This document shows, piece by piece, positions 14,923 through 23,875 of a stretch of 64,000 bases of DNA. The stretch covers positions 4,888 through 68,887 of the forward strand of contig CAYVZE010000003.1 of the NCBI GenBank assembly GCA_964455685.1, given 5' to 3'. The translations under genes were made by a program, and so were the position numbers. The first letter of the stretch is position 1. Every line of letters begins with the position of its first letter. The stretch is from ZC4RG30 sp964455685 (lineage in GTDB: Bacteria; Pseudomonadota; Gammaproteobacteria; Steroidobacterales; Steroidobacteraceae). The notes below the pieces were generated by a model. It was not told the DNA's origin. It was given only the letters and a program-made list of their open reading frames with translations, and made no database searches.

Positions 14923-15828
14923 TCAGGCCGGGGCCCGTGGCTTTGAAATCCAGGCCTTGGGCTGATCCTCCGGGCGTTTTTCGATATACGAAGAAAGGGG
15001 GGAGATGTCGTAGTCTTCAGCAATGTGGTGGAAGGCCGTGAGGCCCGTTGTCACTCGCTTGCCCGGCTCCGTCCAATGGACCTTGTTGCTGCTGATCCAG
15101 TCGTCAATGTCGTTGAGAAGCTTCTGGACCTTGTCTTTCAGGAGACCCTCAAATTCCGGGAGGACATACTCAGGAAGCTCATCCTCAATCACCGATCGCT
15201 GAAGCCTCTTTTGCCCAGTTTCAGACCTGATGTTGTGCAGAATGGTGTTTGCGAGGTCGGTGATTGCGGAGCCGAAATATTCCAAAGCTTGGGGCGTTAG
15301 AACGTCCGTGAAAACCATTGTTCGCGCAGTAGCGCGATAGTGTTTTGGGCCGACGGGCTTAACCACTTCCCATTCGATCATGTCGCGCAACACAGCCTTG
15401 GGATTTGCGGTCGGATCGGCGCGAAATATGAGGGTGCTGAGGTTCTTACCTGGCGTTTCTTCCAAATCGAGCTCAAGCGGCAATCCATAAGGGCCAATGT
15501 AGTCGGGGTCTGTGCACCAAAGGAACAAGACTTCCGAAACAACGGCCGCATTGGTCGGTTCCGGCGGCGCCAACAAACTCTGGTCATCTATAAACCTGTT
15601 CACATCCGCCAACGGAACCTCGGTGTAATCCGAAACCATCGCCCGCGTCAGCGGCCCCTGGTGCCCGCGGATCCCGTCCCTCACTGCGGCCTCCACGTAG
15701 GCGCCCTTCAGCACCTCCCGGAACTCCTGGTACGAGACTCCCGCGCGCAGCAGGATGCGGATCATCGGCTTCAGGATCTTCCGGAACGAGAAGATCAGCT
15801 GCGCACGGGCGGCATCGCGTAGACGCAT
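14923..15828 (-). CDS. DUF6502-like protein of unknown function (first paralogue)
   Basis: This 301-residue protein starts at ATG 15828, three bases after the dgt stop, so it is probably in the aroK-aroB-dgt transcript. Blocks in order are FRKILKPMIRILLRAGVSYQEF, a helix-turn-helix-like segment (LTRAMVSDYTEVPLADVNRF), FLWCTDPDYIGPYGLPLELD, and MVFTDVLTPQALEYFGSAI. This is the most complete of the three related proteins here and fits DUF6502 in layout. Codons for the first 75 or so residues are very GC-rich like the host genes, while the rest is much less so, suggesting a mosaic gene. The molecular role is unknown. Confidence 0.82.
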   Translation of the reverse strand: MRLRDAARAQLIFSFRKILKPMIRILLRAGVSYQEFREVLKGAYVEAAVRDGIRGHQGPLTRAMVSDYTEVPLADVNRFIDDQSLLAPPEPTNAAVVSEVLFLWCTDPDYIGPYGLPLELDLEETPGKNLSTLIFRADPTANPKAVLRDMIEWEVVKPVGPKHYRATARTMVFTDVLTPQALEYFGSAITDLANTILHNIRSETGQKRLQRSVIEDELPEYVLPEFEGLLKDKVQKLLNDIDDWISSNKVHWTEPGKRVTTGLTAFHHIAEDYDISPLSSYIEKRPEDQPKAWISKPRAPA

Positions 15829-15831
15829 GTT

Positions 15832-16983
15832 TCAACTCCTGTGGAAAGGCAGGAACAGCCGCTCGTGCTCGCTGATGGCGTAGCGGTCCGTCATGCCGGC
15901 CACGTAATCGGCCACCGCACGGGCGCGGCCGGCGGGACCGTGTCGGGACTCCAGCCGCTGCGCGGCGGCGCGGTGCTCGTCGGGCATCAGCAGGAGATCC
16001 TCCATGAATGCATTGAACAGGTCGGTGACCACGGTGCGCGCCTTGCTGGTCATGCGGCGCACGCGGTAGTGGCGGTACAGGTGCTCGCGCAGGAAGGCCT
16101 TGAGTTCCAGGTGCTCGGCGTAGGCGGCCTCGCTCATGCGGATCAGGGGTTCGCCATGGGCACGCACGGCATCGGCATCGGCCGGGCCAGCCTCCTCGAG
16201 CAGCTTGCGGCTGTTGTCGATCAGGTCGACGACCATGCCGTTGATCATCCGGCGCACCACCTCGTGTACCAGCCGCCGCCCGGCAAGGCCGGGATGCAGC
16301 TTTTCCACCGCGTGCAGCTGGCGCCCGAATACGGGCACGTCGCGCAGCTGGGCGATGTCCAGCAAGCCGGCGCGCAGGCCGTCGTCCACGTCGTGGTTGT
16401 TGTAGGCGATCTCGTCGGCGAGGTTGGAGAGCTGGGCCTCCAGGCTCGGCTGGCGCCGCTCGATGAAGCGCCGGCCGAGCTCGCCGAGCTGCCGCGCATT
16501 GTTCAGCGAACAGTGTTTGAGGATGCCCTCGCGGCACTCGAAGGTGAGGTTGAGGCCGGGAAACGTGGCATAGCGCTCCTCGAGCTCATCCACCACGCGC
16601 AGCGACTGGAGGTTGTGCTCGAACCCGCCGTAGTCGCGCATGCAGGCATTGAGGGCGTCCTGGCCAGCATGACCGAAGGGCGTGTGCCCGAGGTCATGGG
16701 CCAGGCAGATGGCCTCGGTCAGCACTTCGTTGAGGCCGAGCGCCACGGCGACGGAGCGGCCGATCTGGGCCACTTCCATCGAGTGGGTGAGGCGCGTGCG
16801 GTACATGTCGCCTTCGTGGTTGACGAAGACCTGCGTCTTGTAGACGAGCCGGCGGAACGCGCCGGAATGCACGATGCGGTCGCGGTCGCGCTGGTACTCG
16901 CTGCGATAGCGCGGCGGCTCTTCCGGATACCTGCGCCCCCTGGACCGCTCGTCGTGCGATGCGTACCGGGCCAGCATGGTCAT
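15832..16983 (-). CDS. dgt: Deoxyguanosinetriphosphate triphosphohydrolase-like protein
   Basis: This 383-residue HD-superfamily enzyme would cleave dNTPs to deoxynucleoside and tripolyphosphate. Metal-binding HD residues are visible in RLTHSMEVAQIGR, LAHDLGHTPFGHAGQ and ADEIAYNNHDVDDG. The start is ATG 16983 (MTMLARYASHDERSRGR), which overlaps the aroB stop by one base (TGATG). The longer upstream frame lies inside aroB. The length fits the type-2 dGTPase-like group of about 380 residues rather than the longer E. coli Dgt. Confidence 0.95.
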   Translation of the reverse strand: MTMLARYASHDERSRGRRYPEEPPRYRSEYQRDRDRIVHSGAFRRLVYKTQVFVNHEGDMYRTRLTHSMEVAQIGRSVAVALGLNEVLTEAICLAHDLGHTPFGHAGQDALNACMRDYGGFEHNLQSLRVVDELEERYATFPGLNLTFECREGILKHCSLNNARQLGELGRRFIERRQPSLEAQLSNLADEIAYNNHDVDDGLRAGLLDIAQLRDVPVFGRQLHAVEKLHPGLAGRRLVHEVVRRMINGMVVDLIDNSRKLLEEAGPADADAVRAHGEPLIRMSEAAYAEHLELKAFLREHLYRHYRVRRMTSKARTVVTDLFNAFMEDLLLMPDEHRAAAQRLESRHGPAGRARAVADYVAGMTDRYAISEHERLFLPFHRS

Positions 16984-18059
16984 CAGCCGAAGTGGGCCGC
17001 CAGGGTGGATTCGAGCGCGTCGTCGGCGTAGTCGGCGGTGAAGCGCGCTGCGCCAAGCCGCTCCAGGAGCACCAGGCGGATGCGGCCGGATTTCACCTTC
17101 TTGTCCACGCGCATGTAGTCCAGCGCCCTTGCGACGCCAAAGCGCGGCGGATCCACCGGCAGGCCGATGCGCACCAGCAGGTCGCGAACGCGGCGCACGT
17201 CCTCCTGCCGGAGCAGGCCCAGGCGTGCGGACATGTCCGCGGCGATGACCATGCCGGCGGCCACGGCCTCGCCGTGCAGCCACTCGGTGTAGCCGGTGGC
17301 GGTCTCGATGGCATGGCCGAAGGTGTGGCCGAGGTTCAGCAGCGCACGGTCGCCTGACTCGCGCTCATCGCGGCGCACCACGTCGGCCTTCAGCTCGCAG
17401 GAACGGTAGATGGCATGCGAAAGGGCCTCGTCGTCCAGCTGCAGCAGCCGCTCGACATTGGCCTCGATCCACTCCAGGAAGGCCAGGTCGAAGATCAGGC
17501 CGTACTTGACCACCTCGGCCAGGCCGGCGCGCAGCTCGCGCGGTGGCAGGGTGCGCAGGGTGGCGGTGTCGGCAACCACCGCGCAGGGCTGGTGGAACGC
17601 GCCGATCATGTTCTTGCCGCCGGGGTGGTTCACGCCGGTCTTGCCACCCACGGAGGAGTCCACCTGGGCCAGCAGCGTGGTCGGCAGCTGCGCGAAGGCC
17701 ACGCCGCGCTGGTAGCAGGCGGCCGCGAAGCCGGCCAGGTCGCCCACCACGCCACCGCCCAGGGCCACGAACACGCAGTCGCGGCCGAAACGGTTGGCGA
17801 TGGCAACGTCCAGCACCTGCTGCATGGACTCCAGCGTCTTGTACTGCTCGCCGTCGGGCAGGCGGACGTCGACCACGCGGCGGTCGGCCAGTGCGTCCTT
17901 CACCTGCCTGGCGTACAGCGGCGCCACGGTGGTGTTGCTTACCAGCAGCACGTCGCGCGCGGGCAGCAGGCGCGCCAGCTGGCTGCCGTCGGCAAGCAGG
18001 CCGGGGCCGATCAGGATGGGATAGGAGCGTTCGCCCAGGGAGACGTTGAGATTCAGCAC
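16983..18059 (-). CDS. aroB: 3-dehydroquinate synthase
   Basis: This 358-residue enzyme of the shikimate pathway converts DAHP to 3-dehydroquinate using NAD and a metal ion. The NAD-binding glycine-rich segment is FVALGGGVVGDLAGF, followed by VDSSVGGKTGVNHPGGKN. Metal ligands are expected in GLAEVVKYG, NLGHTFGHAIE and HGEAVAAG, all present. The start is GTG 18059 (MLNLNVSLGERSYPILIG), giving the usual family length. It lies 20 bases downstream of aroK, and its stop overlaps dgt, so aroK-aroB-dgt form one operon. Confidence 0.97.
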   Translation of the reverse strand: MLNLNVSLGERSYPILIGPGLLADGSQLARLLPARDVLLVSNTTVAPLYARQVKDALADRRVVDVRLPDGEQYKTLESMQQVLDVAIANRFGRDCVFVALGGGVVGDLAGFAAACYQRGVAFAQLPTTLLAQVDSSVGGKTGVNHPGGKNMIGAFHQPCAVVADTATLRTLPPRELRAGLAEVVKYGLIFDLAFLEWIEANVERLLQLDDEALSHAIYRSCELKADVVRRDERESGDRALLNLGHTFGHAIETATGYTEWLHGEAVAAGMVIAADMSARLGLLRQEDVRRVRDLLVRIGLPVDPPRFGVARALDYMRVDKKVKSGRIRLVLLERLGAARFTADYADDALESTLAAHFG

Positions 18060-18079
18060 GCGGGAATTATAGGCCGCGC

Positions 18080-18637
18080 TCACTGCCCGCGCCGCCGCTG
18101 CACCTCGCCAGGCTTGCGCCAGCCCAGTTCGCGCAGGATCAGGTCGGCCACGCGCGGGACGCGCCGGCCGTCGGTGCAGACGGTGACGTCGGCGGTCTCC
18201 ATGTACAGGGGCTCGCGGATGGCGCGCAGCTGTTCGAGCTTGGCCTGCAGCCCTTCCGGGCTGCCCTTCAGCAGCGGCCGCCCGCGCCCGCTGCCCACGC
18301 GCTGCAGCTGGTGCGGGATCGAGGTCTGCAGGAACACCACCACCCCGGTCTGCTTCAGCAGCTGGCGGTTGGCCGGGTCGAGGATGGCCCCGCCGCCGGT
18401 GGCCAGCACAATGGGCTCGCGCGTGCACAGCTCCACCAGCGCCTGGTGTTCGCGCTTGCGGAAGCCGGCCTCCCCCTCCTCGTCGAAGATGTAAGGAATG
18501 TCCACGCCGGCGACACGCTCGATCTCGGCATCGCTGTCGAAGAACGGGATTCCCAGCACGCGGCCGAGGTGCTTGCCCACGGCGGTCTTGCCGGTACCCA
18601 TGGGGCCGATCAGGTAGAGGTTGCGCTTGCCGAGCAT
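18080..18637 (-). CDS. aroK: Shikimate kinase
   Basis: This 185-residue kinase phosphorylates shikimate at O3. It has Walker A GPMGTGKTAVGK near the N-terminus, the substrate-binding DSDAEIER and FRKREHQAL, the Walker-B-like ATGGGAIL, and the lid GRGRPLL. I use ATG 18637 (MLGKRNLYLIG). An ATG seven codons upstream is also in frame. A hairpin lies between it and pilQ, so some of its expression may come from a separate promoter. The pilMNOPQ-aroK-aroB order is typical of Gammaproteobacteria. Confidence 0.97.
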   Translation of the reverse strand: MLGKRNLYLIGPMGTGKTAVGKHLGRVLGIPFFDSDAEIERVAGVDIPYIFDEEGEAGFRKREHQALVELCTREPIVLATGGGAILDPANRQLLKQTGVVVFLQTSIPHQLQRVGSGRGRPLLKGSPEGLQAKLEQLRAIREPLYMETADVTVCTDGRRVPRVADLILRELGWRKPGEVQRRRGQ

Positions 18638-18649
18638 CGGACCGCGATG

Positions 18650-18687
18650 ATGCCGCAAAACGCAAACGGCCGCCCGGAGGCGGCCGT
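18650..18687 (-). terminator. Terminator or attenuator between pilQ and aroK
   Basis: A nine-base-pair perfect stem (ACGGCCGCC at 18666-18674 against GGCGGCCGT at 18679-18687, loop CGGA) stands 26 bases after the pilQ stop. It is followed on the minus strand by TTTGCGTTTT. This resembles a Rho-independent terminator with an interrupted T-run, so it may only partly stop transcription into aroK-aroB-dgt. Confidence 0.65.
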
Positions 18688-18712
18688 CGCGGCAAGCGGG
18701 GGAGCGGGATCC

Positions 18713-20845
18713 TCAGCGGACCGACGCACCCTCGCGCAGGATCTTCGGGGTCACGAAGATCAGCAGCTCGTCCTTGTTGTTCACGCGGTCGGTGCTGCGG
18801 AACAGGTTGCCGAGCAGCGGCACGTCGCCCAGCAGCGGCACCTTCTTCACGGTCTCGCGACGCTCGGTCTCGAGGATGCCGCCCAGCACCACGGTCTGGC
18901 CGTCGTTCACCACCACGCGGGTGGTGATCTCGCTGGAGTCGATCGACGGGATCTGGCCGCCGCCGATGCCGACCACGAACTGGCCGACGCGCTCCTTGAC
19001 CACGGTGATGTCCAGGATCAGGCGGTTGTCAGGCGTGATCAGCGGGGTCACCGACAGCGAGGTCTTGGCGTCCTTGAACGACACCGAGGTCGCGCCGCTG
19101 GAGGCAGCTTCCTGGTAGGGAATCTCGGAACCCTGCGCGATCAGGGCCTGCTGCTGGTTGGCCACGATCAGGCTCGGGGAGGAGATCACCTCGCCATGGC
19201 CCTCGTTCTGGGCCGCGGACAGCTCCAGGTCGAGCAGGTAGTCGCTGCCCAGCACCATGAAGGCGATGCTGCCGGCCGGGTTGGCCACGGGCAGGTTCAC
19301 GTTGTAGCGGCTGGGCGCGAACGGCGCACCACCCGGGAACGGGGCGCCGGAGCCGAGAATGTCCTCGTTGGCCAGGGCCGAACCCGTGGAGGAGATGAAG
19401 CCGTCGCCGGTGGCCTCGACGCCGGTGGCGCCGAAACGCACGCCCAGCTGGCGCTGGAAGTCCTCGCTCACGGCCACGATGCGGGCCTCGATGCGCACCT
19501 GGCGCACCGGGATGTCCAGCTGCGAGACCAGGTCACGGATCGCGCTGATGCTCTCGGCGGTGTCCTGGATCAGCAGCGCGTTCAGGCCCGGGTACACCGA
19601 CACGTTGCCGCGCGGGGACAGCAGCGAGCCGGTACCCTGCGAGCGGATCAGCGTGGCCAGGTCCGAGGCCTTGGCGAAGTTCACCTGCACGACCTCGGTA
19701 CGCAGCGGAGCCAGCTCCTGCACCTCCTGGCGGGCCGCCAGCTCGGCCTTCTCGCGGGCGGCCAGCTGGGCGGTGGGCCCGATGATGATGGCGTTGTCAT
19801 GCACGCGCTTGTCCAGGCCCTTCAGGCGCAGGACGATGTCCAGCACCTGGTCCCAGGGCAGGCTCTCGAAGCGCAGCGTGACGCTGCCGGACACCGAGTC
19901 GTCCACGAAGATGTTGCGGCCGCTCGTCTCGCCGATCAGCGACAGCAGCGTGCGGACCGGGATGTCCTGGAAGTTGGCGCTCATGCGCTCGCCGGTATAG
20001 GTCGGGCGGTCGGCCACGGTGGCGCGCGGCTGGCGACGCGGCTGCACCTCGATGACGTACTGGTCCTCGGCCTGGTAGGCGAGCTGCTCGAAGTCGCCGG
20101 AGGCATTGATCAGCAGCTGGGCGCCGTTCGGCGTGCTCAGCGCATCGAAGCCGGTCACCGGGGTGGCGAAGTCGGTCACGTCGAAGCGGCGGCGCAGCTC
20201 GGCGGGCAGGTCGGCGCCGACGAAGTCGACGATGATCTGGTTGCCCTGCTGGCGCAGGTTCACCGGGGTGCGCGGGTCACCCAGGCGCACCACCAGCCGG
20301 CCGGCGCCCGAGGCGTCACCCGAGCGACGGAAGTCGATGGTCTGGATGCCCCGGCCCATGCGCGGCAGGGGCGCGGAGGTCGAGGCCGGCTCGGCGGGGG
20401 CGGCGGCTGCAACGGGCAGGGCCGCGCCGGCACCGGCGGCGGCACCCAGCGTCACGAAGATGCGGTTGCCTTCCACGCGCGAGGCGTAGGGCAGCGACTG
20501 GTCGAGGTTCAGCACCACGCGGGTGCGGCCGTCGGCCTCGGCGAACAGCACGCTGTCCAGGCCGTTGCTGCGCACGTCGATGCGTCGCTGCGTGACGCCC
20601 AGCGCGGTGTCCTGCAGGGTCAGGGAGATGCGCGCCGGGTTCTCGATGGCGAAGGCATGGGGCTCGGGGGCATCCGCGCTGGTGGTCAGCACCAGCTGCA
20701 CGCCCTGCGTGCCCAGGGGCTGCACGTCCACCGACTGCAGCGTGTTGCCGCCCTGTGCGGCCATGACGCCCGGAGCGGCGATGATGGCCAGCGCCGCCAG
20801 CAGCATGCCGCGCAACGTCGGGGTTATGGCGATACTACGGTTCAT
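18713..20845 (-). CDS. pilQ: Type IV pilus secretin PilQ
   Basis: This 710-residue outer membrane secretin forms the pore for type IV pili. The N-terminal signal peptide (MNRSIAITPTLRGMLLAALA) is followed by two AMIN peptidoglycan-binding regions (about 30-120 and 150-245). Next come a secretin/TonB short N-terminal domain and N1 domain (about 280-430), and a C-terminal secretin domain ending in VPLLGDVPLLGNLFRS and ELLIFVTPKIL. The start is ATG 20845, with AGGAG upstream. It is the last gene of pilMNOPQ, 17 bases after pilP, and is followed by a terminator-like hairpin. Confidence 0.97.
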   Translation of the reverse strand: MNRSIAITPTLRGMLLAALAIIAAPGVMAAQGGNTLQSVDVQPLGTQGVQLVLTTSADAPEPHAFAIENPARISLTLQDTALGVTQRRIDVRSNGLDSVLFAEADGRTRVVLNLDQSLPYASRVEGNRIFVTLGAAAGAGAALPVAAAAPAEPASTSAPLPRMGRGIQTIDFRRSGDASGAGRLVVRLGDPRTPVNLRQQGNQIIVDFVGADLPAELRRRFDVTDFATPVTGFDALSTPNGAQLLINASGDFEQLAYQAEDQYVIEVQPRRQPRATVADRPTYTGERMSANFQDIPVRTLLSLIGETSGRNIFVDDSVSGSVTLRFESLPWDQVLDIVLRLKGLDKRVHDNAIIIGPTAQLAAREKAELAARQEVQELAPLRTEVVQVNFAKASDLATLIRSQGTGSLLSPRGNVSVYPGLNALLIQDTAESISAIRDLVSQLDIPVRQVRIEARIVAVSEDFQRQLGVRFGATGVEATGDGFISSTGSALANEDILGSGAPFPGGAPFAPSRYNVNLPVANPAGSIAFMVLGSDYLLDLELSAAQNEGHGEVISSPSLIVANQQQALIAQGSEIPYQEAASSGATSVSFKDAKTSLSVTPLITPDNRLILDITVVKERVGQFVVGIGGGQIPSIDSSEITTRVVVNDGQTVVLGGILETERRETVKKVPLLGDVPLLGNLFRSTDRVNNKDELLIFVTPKILREGASVR

Positions 20846-20862
20846 TCGAATGTCTCCTGCCA

Positions 20863-21354
20863 TCATTCGGCCAAGGCCAGCGAGGCCGGGCGCTCCATGA
20901 ATCCACCAAGTCCGTCGGGCACAATCTCGATGATGCTGATGCGCGAGGGTTCCACGCTGGTGATGCGACCCTCGTTCTGGCCCAGGTGATTGCCCGGCAG
21001 CACGCGGTGAACGATGCCATCGCGGGTCTTCACCAGGCCGTAATTGCGGCCACCGATGTACATCGTGCCCACCATCTGCAGCGTGTCGAGCGGGAACTGC
21101 TCGAGGTGCTCGCGGTTGCGGGAGCTGTTCGGGCGGACACGGCTCGATTCACCCGAGCCCCCCGGCACGAACGGCGAGCGCAGGTGCTGGGCGGTGTACG
21201 CGAAGCTCTCATAGGGCTTGATCTGCGGGAGCTGCTCGATGCCGGTGGGCTGCTCCTGCTTCGTCTGGGCGATGAAACGCCTCAGGTCCTCGTCCTTCGA
21301 CGAGCAGCCGGCAGCCAGCGCCAGCGCCAGCAATGGGATTGCCTTTCTGATCAT
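20863..21354 (-). CDS. pilP: Type IV pilus lipoprotein PilP
   Basis: This 163-residue inner-membrane lipoprotein has lipobox LAAGC with Cys17. It has a disordered N-terminal arm that binds PilN/PilO (GIEQLPQIKPYESFAY) and a beta domain (LDTLQMVGTMYIGGRNYGLV) that contacts PilQ. It links the inner-membrane alignment complex to the secretin. The start ATG overlaps the pilO stop by four bases (ATGA). Confidence 0.96.
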   Translation of the reverse strand: MIRKAIPLLALALAAGCSSKDEDLRRFIAQTKQEQPTGIEQLPQIKPYESFAYTAQHLRSPFVPGGSGESSRVRPNSSRNREHLEQFPLDTLQMVGTMYIGGRNYGLVKTRDGIVHRVLPGNHLGQNEGRITSVEPSRISIIEIVPDGLGGFMERPASLALAE

Positions 21355-22001
21355 TGCTGCCTGCGGTTGCGGTTACGGTTGTTGCGGTTCTGCTCGGCCG
21401 TGCGGGCCGCAACCTCTTCTTCGTCGAGGTAGCGGTAGGTGCGCGCGGTCACATCCATCTGCAGCTGGTCGAAGCCGGCATTGCGCGGCGCGGAGATCGA
21501 CACGTCGTGCAGCGTCACGATGCGCGGCAGGGCGGCGATGGTGCTGACGAATTCCGCCAGCTGGTGGTAGCTGCCGCGGACGCGGATCTTGATCGGCTGC
21601 TCGGCATAGAAGTCGCGCAGCACCTCGCTCTGCGGCTGGAACAGGTCCTGCGTCACCACGCCGCTGCCGGCCTGGGAGATGTCGTTGAGCAGCCCGGGCA
21701 TCTCGGTGCGGCCCGGCAGCTGCCGCAGCATGGCGCCGAAGGAAGCCTCGATGTCGGCAAGCTGCTGCTTGTACAGGTCGAGGTTCACGGCCTTGGCATG
21801 CTTGGACCGGAACTCTTCGCGCAGGGTCACTTCCTCGCGCTCCAGCCGGGCCAGTTCATCCTTGCTGCGGTTCCAGACCATGAACCACACCAGGAACGCG
21901 CTGGCGATCACGAAGAAAATCGCGATCACGCCGGCGCGGACCGGCAGAGGCCAGCGGCCCGGATCCTTCCAGTCGATCTGCTTGAGTTCGTCGAGGGTCA
22001 T
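21351..22001 (-). CDS. pilO: Type IV pilus alignment protein PilO
   Basis: This 216-residue inner-membrane protein has one membrane helix at about 24-42 (AGVIAIFFVIASAFLVWFMV). A periplasmic coiled coil (about 48-100) is followed by a ferredoxin-like domain (about 110-200), the standard PilO plan. It pairs with PilN. It lies 15 bases after pilN and overlaps pilP. The C-terminus is unusually rich in Asn and Arg (QNRNNRNRNRRQQ). Confidence 0.96.
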   Translation of the reverse strand: MTLDELKQIDWKDPGRWPLPVRAGVIAIFFVIASAFLVWFMVWNRSKDELARLEREEVTLREEFRSKHAKAVNLDLYKQQLADIEASFGAMLRQLPGRTEMPGLLNDISQAGSGVVTQDLFQPQSEVLRDFYAEQPIKIRVRGSYHQLAEFVSTIAALPRIVTLHDVSISAPRNAGFDQLQMDVTARTYRYLDEEEVAARTAEQNRNNRNRNRRQQ

Positions 22002-22016
22002 GGGGTGTCCTGCGGC

Positions 22017-22580
22017 CTATTTGCGGGACGCACGCGCCGGGGCGGCCTGCGGGGCCGGGGCCTGGCCCGCCACCTGTTCCGCGTTCATCGTGAAGTTGGT
22101 GCCCTGGAGCACCTCGATCGCGGGCTTGGTCAGCCACTCGGACGATTCGATCGCGCGCATGAAGTTCGACACGCGCGTGGCCGACTGGGTGACACCGGTC
22201 AGCTTGATGCGCCGGCCGGTCTGCTGCAGCGAGGTCAGGTAGACGCCGTCCGGGATGATCCTCGCGAAGGTGTCGAAGATGTGCACGATCTCCGGACGCG
22301 AGCGCTGCAGCGTCTCGATGATCTGCATGCGCGCGATCAGCTGCTGCTTCTGCTGGTCGAGGCTGTTGATCTCCTCGATCTTCTTGTCCAGCTCGCGGAT
22401 CTCGGCACGCAGCAGGTTGTTGCGGCCGCGCTGCGAATCCATCATCTGGTTCATCAGGAACCACGCCACGCCGGCCACGGCGAGTGCGCCGACGAGCGCA
22501 CCGAACATGCCGACGGCAAACGCCTTCTTGCGCTCGAGGCGCTGCTGTTCACGCCAGGGAAGCAGGTTTATGCGAGGCAT
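22017..22580 (-). CDS. pilN: Type IV pilus alignment protein PilN
   Basis: This 187-residue protein has the conserved cytoplasmic N-terminal motif INLLPWREQQR that binds PilM. A membrane helix follows at about 25-45, then a periplasmic coiled coil and a ferredoxin-like domain. It begins one base after the pilM stop. The C-terminal tail (about 165-187) is rich in Ala, Pro and Gln. Confidence 0.97.
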   Translation of the reverse strand: MPRINLLPWREQQRLERKKAFAVGMFGALVGALAVAGVAWFLMNQMMDSQRGRNNLLRAEIRELDKKIEEINSLDQQKQQLIARMQIIETLQRSRPEIVHIFDTFARIIPDGVYLTSLQQTGRRIKLTGVTQSATRVSNFMRAIESSEWLTKPAIEVLQGTNFTMNAEQVAGQAPAPQAAPARASRK

Positions 22581-22581
22581 G

Positions 22582-23646
22582 TCAGTCGAAGCTCCGCAGT
22601 GCCAGACCGCAGGCGGTCAGCAGGGAAGTGGCGTCGCGCTGCACCGCCTGGGCGCGGGCGCGGGAGGAGATGCGCATCTGGCCGAGCGGATCGCCCTTCT
22701 CGGCCTCGATTCCGATGCGGCTCTGCACGACGTCGGCGACGCCGGGGATGTTGGCGCAGCCACCGCACACCAGCACCTTCTCCGGCTGCTCACGGCCGGT
22801 GCCGGAGGCCAGGTAGAACTGCAGCGAGCGGCTGATCTGCTGCGTCATGTCGTCGATGAAGGGATCGAGCACGTCGGTCTGGTAGTTGGCCGGCAGGCCG
22901 CCTTCCTTCTTCGCGCGCCCGGCTTCCTCGAGCGACAGGCCGTAGGTGCGCATGATTTCCTCGGTGAGCTGCTGGCCACCGAAGGCGAAGTCACGCGTGT
23001 AGATGACCTTGAGGTTCTTCAGCACGCTGAAGGTGGTGGTGCTGGCGCCGAAGTCGACCACCGCCACCACGCGGTCGATGCCGCCATCGGGCATCTGGTG
23101 CGTCATCAGCTTGCAGGCGTTCTCGAGCGCGAAGGCCTCGACGTCGACCACCCGGGCCACCAGGCCCGCCGCGGCCACCGCCACGCGACGCTGCTCCACG
23201 TTCTCGCTGCGCGAGGCCACCAGCAGCACGTCGTTGGCGTCCTGGTCCTTCTCGGAGGGACCGAGCACCTCGAAGTCGTAGGCAACCTCTTCCATCGGGA
23301 AGGGGATGTACTGGTCGGCCTGCATCTCGACCTGGGCCTCGAGGTCGGCCTCGGTCAGGTTGCGCGGCATCTGGATCACCTTGGTGATCGCCGCGTCGCC
23401 GTGGATGGCCACCGCCACTTCCCTGGTGCGGGAGCCTGCACGGCGCACCGCACGGGCAATCGCCTCGCCGACCGCATCGGCGTCGACGATGGCCTTCTCG
23501 TTCATGGCGTTCTGGGGAGTCGGTTCAGCCGCGTAGGACTCGACCGTGTATTGCCCGCCGGACAGGCTGAGTTCGATCAGCTTGATGGAGGACGTTGTAA
23601 TATCAAGGCCAAGGACCGGGCGGTGTTTTCGAAAATTTAGAAACAC
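22582..23646 (-). CDS. pilM: Type IV pilus actin-like ATPase PilM
   Basis: This 354-residue cytoplasmic protein has an actin/FtsA-like fold. Nucleotide-binding blocks are visible: GLDITTSSIKLIEL (phosphate 1), AVVDFGASTTTFSVL (phosphate 2) and VLVCGGCANIPGV (adenosine motif). It anchors PilN on the cytoplasmic side. The start is GTG 23646, with GGGAGA five to ten bases upstream. It is the first gene of pilMNOPQ, and the promoter must lie in the 229 bases shared with the divergent mrcA. Confidence 0.96.
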   Translation of the reverse strand: MFLNFRKHRPVLGLDITTSSIKLIELSLSGGQYTVESYAAEPTPQNAMNEKAIVDADAVGEAIARAVRRAGSRTREVAVAIHGDAAITKVIQMPRNLTEADLEAQVEMQADQYIPFPMEEVAYDFEVLGPSEKDQDANDVLLVASRSENVEQRRVAVAAAGLVARVVDVEAFALENACKLMTHQMPDGGIDRVVAVVDFGASTTTFSVLKNLKVIYTRDFAFGGQQLTEEIMRTYGLSLEEAGRAKKEGGLPANYQTDVLDPFIDDMTQQISRSLQFYLASGTGREQPEKVLVCGGCANIPGVADVVQSRIGIEAEKGDPLGQMRISSRARAQAVQRDATSLLTACGLALRSFD

Positions 23647-23875
23647 TTTTCTCCCTTACCTTTCAGCAAGTTACGCGCCGAAACGCTTGTCCTGCCTGAA
23701 CGGGCGAGCCACTATAACCCACGTAACGGTTAAATTGAACGCGAAGCCGGGGCCCCCTTTCCGTGAGGCCGTCCGCAAATCCTCATGCCTGCCAGGGCGA
23801 GGATTGTTCAATTCCGCCGTGGGTAGGAAACTGCACCGGCCGTCCGGTCCTGCGCAATAAGGGCGTGTTAAATCC

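Noticed and set aside
16983..18695. Longer AroB of 570 residues
   Set aside because: The additional N-terminal part is a frame-shifted reading of aroK. The family length fits GTG 18059.
18311..20989. 892-codon plus-strand open frame opposite aroK and pilQ
   Set aside because: The opposite strand encodes clear AroK and PilQ proteins. The antisense translation is low complexity in His, Gln and Arg.
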